Below are positions 7,338-11,054 of a stretch of DNA of 11,054 bases, piece by piece. The stretch is taken from NCBI GenBank assembly GCA_903891375.1, contig CAITEL010000122.1, forward strand, positions 1 through 11,054, written 5' to 3'. The position numbers were made by a program, and so were the translations under genes. How positions within the stretch are numbered: the first letter of the stretch is position 1; every line of letters starts with the position of its first letter. Source of the stretch: an uncultured Neisseriaceae bacterium (GTDB taxonomy: Bacteria; Pseudomonadota; Gammaproteobacteria; Burkholderiales; UBA11063). The notes under the pieces are model-generated. The model was not told the DNA's origin. It searched no databases and saw only the letters and a program-made list of their open reading frames with translations.

Positions 7338-7748
7338 ATGCAAATAAAACACATTTTAAATCTAATTTTATTTAGTATATTAGCATTAGTGCTATTTGCT
7401 TGTGGAGCTGGTAGTGATACGAATAATGCTAGTACGAGTATGGCAGTGTCACAAACTAATTGCAATCAAATGCATTCTACAGGTAACTCATGCACCATAT
7501 CGATCACATTTGCAGCAGATAGTACCACTACGTTATCAATTATACGGCCACCCGCACCATATAATACAACAGCGTCGTCTTCAACGTGTGATAGTTATAT
7601 CGGAACGAATACTCAAGTCAATGGTAGTGGTTCATGTACTTATACTATTACTTGTGCCAGTTGCACTTCTGAACAAACACCAGCTAGCAACTTAGGTCTT
7701 GTATTCAATGGCGTTAATTATAATAATCAAACAGCGATCAGTTATTAA
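7338..7748 (+). CDS. Small cysteine-rich lipoprotein of unknown function
   Basis: I do not recognise this protein as a named family. Its 136 residues begin with a lipoprotein signal peptide: positive start (K4, H5), hydrophobic core 6-21, and a lipobox L-F-A-C with C22 as the expected lipidated residue. The mature part (about 114 residues) is rich in Ser, Thr and Asn and has six further cysteines at 42, 52, 84, 100, 106 and 109, enough for three disulfides. Alternating S-C-T-I-S-I-T-F and C-T-Y-T-I-T-C segments suggest a small beta-sandwich. There is no Asp at +2 (G23), so outer-membrane sorting is likely under the usual rule. It lies 11 nt after folE and 16 nt before a periplasmic thioredoxin-fold gene, so it may be a client of that pair. 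Confidence 0.8.
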   Translation: MQIKHILNLILFSILALVLFACGAGSDTNNASTSMAVSQTNCNQMHSTGNSCTISITFAADSTTTLSIIRPPAPYNTTASSSTCDSYIGTNTQVNGSGSCTYTITCASCTSEQTPASNLGLVFNGVNYNNQTAISY

Positions 7749-7764
7749 TTTTTAGGGGCATAGC

Positions 7765-8469
7765 ATGAAAAAACTTACATTCTTCTTATTTTTTACTTTC
7801 ATTCTGAATTTTACCTTTGCAACTGGTTCAAAATCATCGGTTCAACCATCGATGCCAGATAATGCTTTTGTCACGGAATTATATACCAATAACCCAAACA
7901 ATATTGTATTAGGTAACCCAAATGGCAGTATAACGGTGGTTGAGATTTATGATTACAATTGTATGTATTGTAAATTACTGGCAGGGGAATTAGATAAATT
8001 AATTATACAAGATAAAAATATCCGTTTAGTGCGTGTTCCTGTTGGTATACTAGCTGATAGCTCAACTCCTGCAGCTAAATATGCTATTGCTGCCCAAATG
8101 CAAGGTAAGTTTAATAAAGTTGATTATGCATTAATGCGTGCTAAAAATCTAGATATGGCAAATTTAGATAATCTCGCTAAACAATCAGGGTTAGATATGG
8201 TTAAATTACAGGCGGATTTAAATAGTATCAAACTTGCAGATAAGTTGATTATGAATGATAGAATTGTAGGTTTTTCATTTTTAATGACAGATGATACTGG
8301 GTTACCGATGACAGTTGTAGCGAAAACTACCGCACCACACACAAATGTGTTAATTGGTGGCAATAATATTGACAAAATTAAAAATGCAATTACTAGTTTT
8401 AGTTCAGGCGATAAACTATCGCAATATTATCCCAAAACGCATAAAGGTTATTCTTGTTCGGGTGAATAA
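7765..8469 (+). CDS. Periplasmic DsbA/DsbG-like thiol-disulfide oxidoreductase
   Basis: This is a secreted thioredoxin-fold protein likely to oxidise, reduce or isomerise disulfides in the periplasm. Residues 1-19 form a signal peptide (K-K, hydrophobic core, F-A before the cut). The fold starts near 55 with V-V-E-I-Y-D-Y-N-C66-M-Y-C69, the CXXC active site in the F/Y-D-Y-x-C-x-Y-C context of DsbA-superfamily proteins, and a helical insert follows (about 95-165). The probable cis-proline loop is G179-L-P181-M-T-V-V, where related proteins usually have Thr or Val before the proline. There is an extra C231 close to the C-terminus. AGGGG at 7754-7758 gives a good ribosome binding site. The next gene is dsbD, which would keep this protein reduced, so a reductase or isomerase role is more likely than an oxidase role, but this is inferred. 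Confidence 0.82.
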   Translation: MKKLTFFLFFTFILNFTFATGSKSSVQPSMPDNAFVTELYTNNPNNIVLGNPNGSITVVEIYDYNCMYCKLLAGELDKLIIQDKNIRLVRVPVGILADSSTPAAKYAIAAQMQGKFNKVDYALMRAKNLDMANLDNLAKQSGLDMVKLQADLNSIKLADKLIMNDRIVGFSFLMTDDTGLPMTVVAKTTAPHTNVLIGGNNIDKIKNAITSFSSGDKLSQYYPKTHKGYSCSGE

Positions 8470-8493
8470 TCATGGTTTTAAAATAAAATGAAT

Positions 8494-8500
8494 AGGGTGA
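8494..8500 (+). promoter_or_regulatory. Ribosome binding site deciding the dsbD start
   Basis: AGGGTGA lies five bases before ATG 8506. It falls inside the six-codon extension that would exist if translation began at ATG 8488, which has only A/T-rich sequence (ggttttaaaataaa) before it. Together with the textbook signal peptide beginning M-L-K-K, this favours 8506 as the real start. Confidence 0.75.
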
Positions 8501-8505
8501 ACCAA

Positions 8506-10266
8506 ATGCTAAAAAAAATTATGTTTATACTGTCAATTATGCTTATCAACTCTGCATTTGCTACGTATATTACGCCTCAAGAAGCATTTGGGTTACAGTT
8601 AATAGAAGTGCAAAATAATAAAGTGGATATTCATTTTACCATCAAATCAGGTTATGATATTTATCAAGATAAAATTCATGTAGAGGCAAATCCGAGCAGT
8701 GGGGTAAAGGTAGGTAATCCAATTTTTCCAACTGCGATTGTCAAGCATAATGATATAATTGGTGATTACTCGGTTTACGAAGATAGTGCTGACATATTGT
8801 TACCAATTATCGATTATGGGAACAATAATCTGGTATTAGATATTAGCTATCAGGGGTGTAAGGGATTAGATTACTGTTACCCTGCGATTAATGAAACTAA
8901 ATCATTAATATTAAAAAAAGCTAGTACGCAAAAAATAATAGCTAATACAATAAAAACTACATCGCCTAATAGTTTATCATTGACAAGTAAATTTTCTCAA
9001 TTAAAAGATGCGAATAATATTAAAACAATCACTAATTTCTTTTCGAATAGTTTTATTTTAGTAGTCCTAGGTTTCTTTTTGGTCGGGATACTTTTAGCTT
9101 TTACTCCATGCGTGTTTCCTATGTTGCCTATTTTATTTACTATAGTTGCTGGACAAAATGCTACATTTAAACGTTCAGTTGCGTTGTCTACAAGTTATGT
9201 TTTAGGAATGGCATCGGCGTATAGCTTAGCTGGTTTAATTTTTGCTAAATTTGGTGGTAGTTTACAGGTGTGGTTACAAAATCAGTATATTAATTATCTT
9301 TTAGCTTTTATTTTTGTAGTGTTTAGTTTATCATTGTTTGGGTTGTTTGAATTAAAATTACCAGCAAAAATTCAAGAAAAACTATTTCAAAATCAATCAC
9401 ATTCTGGTTCTATTTTCCGCACTTATGTAACAGGTATAATTTCTTCCTTAATATTATCACCATGTATTACAGCACCAATAGCTGGCGCACTTTTATATAT
9501 AGCAACCACAGGCAATGTTGCTTTAGGTATGACAGCTTTGTTTGCAATGGGAGTAGGTAGTGGTCTTCCGTTACTAATTATTGCAGTATTTGGTAATAAA
9601 ATACTACCTAAAAATGGGGTATGGATGTTAATTATTAAAGACATATTAGCTTTTGTCATGATTGCGATGAGTGTTTATGTAGTTGCTAGAAACGAGTCTA
9701 CAGCAATACTAACAGTATCATTAGGGGGATTGTTGCTTTTTGCTGGAATATATTTTTTCTTATCTAATAAATACAACTCATTAAAGCAAAAATGGATTTT
9801 TATTATCTTAAATATAATTTTAATTATATCAGCAAGTGTACTAATTCAACATACTATTGAAAAATCAATGTATGAGCGAGTGTCGGTAACTAATTCACAA
9901 AATACGCTTAATTTTATTACTGTCAATAATTTGACTGCTTTAAATCAAGAATTAACTAAAGCTCGGCAAGTAAACAAACCAGTAATGTTAGATTTTTCGG
10001 CTTCATGGTGTTTGGCGTGTAAAGAAATGGATGAAACTACATTTAAAGACATTAAAGTAACTGAGCTTTTGCGAAATTTTTATTTAATTCGAGTGGATTT
10101 GTCCATTAATAATGAACAGAGTAAAGAGTTAGAAAATAAATTTAATGTATTTGCCCCGCCAACTTTGATTTTTATTGATAAAAACGGCGTTATGATTTCT
10201 AACAACAACGTTATTGGATATATAGGTAGTGATAAATTAATCGCAATATTAAATACGTTCATATAG
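8506..10266 (+). CDS. dsbD: Thiol:disulfide interchange protein DsbD
   Basis: DsbD carries electrons from cytosolic thioredoxin across the inner membrane to periplasmic isomerases and reductases. With ATG 8506 the protein has 586 residues: signal peptide 1-19 (L-K-K start, cut after S-A-F-A), alpha domain with Y-Q-G-C118-K-G-L-D-Y-C124, eight membrane helices between about 180 and 450 with P-C202-V-F-P and S-P-C320-I-T-A-P, and a C-terminal thioredoxin domain with S-W-C502-L-A-C505-K. All six redox cysteines are present. ATG 8488 is in frame but would add six residues before the signal peptide and lacks a ribosome binding site, whereas 8506 has AGGGTGA at 8494-8500. It is the last gene of the cluster; a group II intron remnant follows its stop. 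Its neighbour with the CMYC site is the likely redox partner. Confidence 0.96.
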   Translation: MLKKIMFILSIMLINSAFATYITPQEAFGLQLIEVQNNKVDIHFTIKSGYDIYQDKIHVEANPSSGVKVGNPIFPTAIVKHNDIIGDYSVYEDSADILLPIIDYGNNNLVLDISYQGCKGLDYCYPAINETKSLILKKASTQKIIANTIKTTSPNSLSLTSKFSQLKDANNIKTITNFFSNSFILVVLGFFLVGILLAFTPCVFPMLPILFTIVAGQNATFKRSVALSTSYVLGMASAYSLAGLIFAKFGGSLQVWLQNQYINYLLAFIFVVFSLSLFGLFELKLPAKIQEKLFQNQSHSGSIFRTYVTGIISSLILSPCITAPIAGALLYIATTGNVALGMTALFAMGVGSGLPLLIIAVFGNKILPKNGVWMLIIKDILAFVMIAMSVYVVARNESTAILTVSLGGLLLFAGIYFFLSNKYNSLKQKWIFIILNIILIISASVLIQHTIEKSMYERVSVTNSQNTLNFITVNNLTALNQELTKARQVNKPVMLDFSASWCLACKEMDETTFKDIKVTELLRNFYLIRVDLSINNEQSKELENKFNVFAPPTLIFIDKNGVMISNNNVIGYIGSDKLIAILNTFI

Positions 10267-10640
10267 GGAATGGCTGAGTTAACTGAATCAAGAAGCAGTA
10301 ACAATGAAACTCTTCAATATGTGGTGACAGATAATAGAGTGAGAGCACCTCACAGCCACCGATGAGATGGTAAAGACAGAATCCGAACTGTCGAAATGGG
10401 TGGAGTAGCAAATATTGGAGGCGTAGAAAGGAAGTACGAGTATTGAACTTAAATCTTATGGAACAAGTATGCGACTTCGCAAACTTAAACCAAGCTTATA
10501 GGAAGGTGAAAGCAAATAATGGTGCGTCAGGAGTAGATAGATTAACTATCGAGGGACGTTACTTTATGTGCGGGAACACAGAGATGAAATTGTAAACTCT
10601 CTTTTAGACGGTAGCTATCAAGCAAATTTGGTAATAGGTG
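10267..10640 (+). mobile_element. Group II intron remnant (truncated)
   Basis: Directly after dsbD lies sequence unlike its coding neighbours and typical of the RNA part of a bacterial group II intron just upstream of its open reading frame. Foldable stems are visible: GTGG 10321-10324 with CCAC 10356-10359 enclosing GTGAG 10339-10343 / CTCAC 10349-10353, and GACAG 10375-10379 / CTGTC 10388-10392. Then come a Shine-Dalgarno-like AAAGGAAG (10428-10434 region) and the N-terminus of the intron-encoded protein. No GUGYG 5' end is seen near the dsbD stop, and no catalytic domain V or 3' end exists before the toxin locus, so the element cannot self-splice. The right border is near 10630-10640, where the similarity stops. 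The left border is not resolved and may lie anywhere between 10267 and about 10320. Confidence 0.75.
10443..10636 (+). pseudogene. Group II intron reverse transcriptase/maturase, N-terminal fragment with frameshift
   Basis: This fragment encodes the start of a group II intron-encoded protein (LtrA-type reverse transcriptase/maturase). From TTG 10443, or ATG 10458, the frame reads M-E-Q-V-C-D-F-A-N-L-N-Q-A-Y-R-K-V, then N-G-A-S-G-V-D-R-L-T-I-E. This is the characteristic opening of the family before the RT domain. After codon GAG (10551-10553) the match moves to another frame beginning at ACG 10556: L-L-Y-V-R-E-H-R-D-E-I-V-N-S-L-L-D-G-S-Y-Q. The junction is explained by loss of one base in the GAGGG run; the original frame then stops at 10593-10595. 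Similarity ends after about 65 residues, at A-N-L-V. The RT palm (YADD), the maturase domain and the endonuclease domain are absent, so the gene is dead. Confidence 0.85.
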
Positions 10641-10658
10641 TGCAAATACTGTATATTA

Positions 10659-10680
10659 TTTTGAGTTTATTTACTCAAAA
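10659..10680. repeat. Inverted repeat / hairpin between intron remnant and toxin locus
   Basis: TTTTGAGT (10659-10666) and ACTCAAAA (10673-10680) are perfect 8-bp complementary arms around the 6-nt loop TTATTT. The arms are A/T-rich, and no run of T follows on either strand, so an efficient intrinsic terminator is doubtful. It lies immediately upstream of the -35 box of the toxin promoter. It may be a weak terminator for upstream transcription, an extra regulator site, or a scar at the border of the intron remnant. Confidence 0.5.
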
Positions 10681-10684
10681 GTAT

Positions 10685-10712
10685 TTGACAATTACTTATC
10701 ATATATGATAAT
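10685..10712 (+). promoter_or_regulatory. Sigma70-type promoter of the toxin-antitoxin locus
   Basis: A perfect -35 box TTGACA (10685-10690) is followed after 16 bp by the -10-like GATAAT (10707-10712). Transcription would start around 10718-10721, at or just before the toxin ATG at 10721, giving a very short or absent leader. No Shine-Dalgarno precedes that ATG. It is the clearest promoter in the window. Confidence 0.7.
10696..10711. promoter_or_regulatory. Palindromic operator candidate over the -10 region
   Basis: TTATCATATATGATAA is a perfect 16-bp palindrome that fills the spacer and covers most of the -10 box. Toxin-antitoxin operons of this kind are commonly repressed by the antitoxin binding a palindrome at the promoter, so this is the likely autoregulation site. 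The palindrome is seen directly; the binding protein is inferred. Confidence 0.6.
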
Positions 10713-10720
10713 ATATCTCT

Positions 10721-11044
10721 ATGAAAAAATGGAATATATAATATCATGATCTTACTAAGTCAAGCATAGAGGATCTACCAAGTAAATTACTAGCTAAATA
10801 CTATGTACTAGTAGATCGAATGATTGAACTAGGACCAAATTTAGGTGAACCACATACAAAAATAATGGGTAATAATTTATTTGAATTAAGAATCAAAGCT
10901 CAAGAAGGTATTGCTAGGGTTTTTTATTGCACTATAATAAATAAAGAAATTTGGATGCTACATAGTTTTATTAAGAAAACTCAAAAAACTCCACTTAAAG
11001 AATTGAAAATTGCCCATATAAGGTTAAAGGACATCATAAAATGA
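10721..11044 (+). pseudogene. HigB/RelE-like toxin (Gp49/DUF891 type) with premature stop at codon 7
   Basis: Read through from ATG 10721, the frame has 108 codons including the end stop. It starts M-K-K-W-N-I, then TAA (10739-10741), then Y-H-D-L-T-K-S-S-I-E-D-L-P-S-K and so on. The rest matches the phage Gp49-like/HigB family: E-L-G-P-N-L-G-E-P-H-T-K, L-F-E-L-R-I-K, G-I-A-R-V-F-Y-C, and the signature H-S-F-I-K-K-T-Q-K-T-P. These toxins are ribosome-dependent mRNA interferases held in check by a Xre-type antitoxin. Codon 7 is where I expect Glu in relatives, so one G-to-T change of GAA would explain it. The only downstream in-frame start, ATG 10820, gives 74 residues lacking the first third and has no ribosome binding site. 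Active toxin is therefore unlikely without readthrough. Confidence 0.8.
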
Positions 11045-11054
11045 AAAAAGATAA
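11041..11054 (+). CDS. Start of the presumed antitoxin gene (partial, cut by window edge)
   Basis: ATG at 11041 overlaps the toxin stop in an ATGA arrangement and reads M-K-K-D before the window ends. In HigB/Gp49-type loci the toxin precedes a helix-turn-helix (Xre) antitoxin with exactly this kind of overlap, so this is probably that gene. AAGGACATC at 11028-11036 may serve as its ribosome binding site. Only four codons are visible, so the identity rests on context. Confidence 0.5.

Noticed and set aside
7396..7695. A 99-codon plus-strand frame overlapping the lipoprotein gene
   Set aside because: It lies wholly inside the lipoprotein gene in another frame, has no ribosome binding site, and its translation shows no domain or signal pattern.
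10080..10304. A minus-strand frame spanning the dsbD end and the start of the intron remnant
   Set aside because: Most of it is antisense to the DsbD thioredoxin domain, and it has no recognisable motif.
10566..10572. GTGCG as a group II intron 5' splice boundary
   Set aside because: It lies inside the maturase coding fragment (codons for Y-V-R-E), downstream of intron RNA sequence, so it cannot be the intron start.
10659..10680. Intrinsic terminator for the dsbD operon
   Set aside because: The stem is A/T-rich and is not followed by a T-tract on either strand, so it is reported only as an inverted repeat.
1..11054. CRISPR array, tRNA or rRNA gene, or complete insertion sequence
   Set aside because: No regularly spaced repeats, tRNA-like cloverleaf, rRNA core sequence or transposase frame was found on either strand by reading.

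Overview
The window is AT-rich (about one third G+C by eye). It carries one long run of plus-strand housekeeping genes from a Gram-negative bacterium, followed by a small decayed accessory patch. Lipid A acyltransferases, a lipoprotein signal, periplasmic disulfide enzymes and a three-domain DsbD all point to a proteobacterium. The tandem pair of LpxL-type acyltransferases, the second with an H-F-V-G-L-D motif and an 'LPDQDLGERDS' segment, recalls betaproteobacteria. The lineage cannot be fixed from this window alone. The low G+C and degraded mobile DNA would suit a host-associated bacterium, but that is only an inference.

Positions 1-10266: the tail of an upstream reading frame (ends about 37) is followed by dnaQ (replicative proofreading), ispD (isoprenoid precursors), a RimI-like acetyltransferase, a TrmH/SpoU-family RNA methyltransferase, two LpxL-type acyltransferases, a TrhA/hemolysin III membrane protein, a WbpD-like sugar-nucleotide N-acetyltransferase, prmC (release factor methylation), folE (GTP cyclohydrolase I), a cysteine-rich lipoprotein, a periplasmic thioredoxin-fold protein with a CMYC site, and dsbD. 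All are on the plus strand. Gaps run from a 7-nt overlap to 36 nt, and I see no terminator inside, so this looks like one long transcription unit or several nested ones. The last three genes form a sub-module: DsbD can pass electrons from the cytoplasm to the thioredoxin-fold protein, and the lipoprotein (six cysteines besides the lipidated one) is a possible client.

Positions 10267-10640 hold a group II intron remnant. It contains structured RNA, then the N-terminus of the intron reverse transcriptase/maturase with a one-base frameshift and no catalytic domain. The intron is truncated at the 3' end and probably at the 5' end.

Positions 10659-11054 hold a HigB/RelE-like (Gp49/DUF891-type) toxin-antitoxin locus. 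It has a clear promoter with a 16-bp perfect palindrome over the -10 region and a toxin frame carrying TAA at codon 7. An ATGA overlap leads into the first codons of the presumed antitoxin, which is cut by the window edge. This toxin with a nonsense codon behind an apparently intact promoter/operator is the most noteworthy accessory feature. I did not find a convincing wholly new system.
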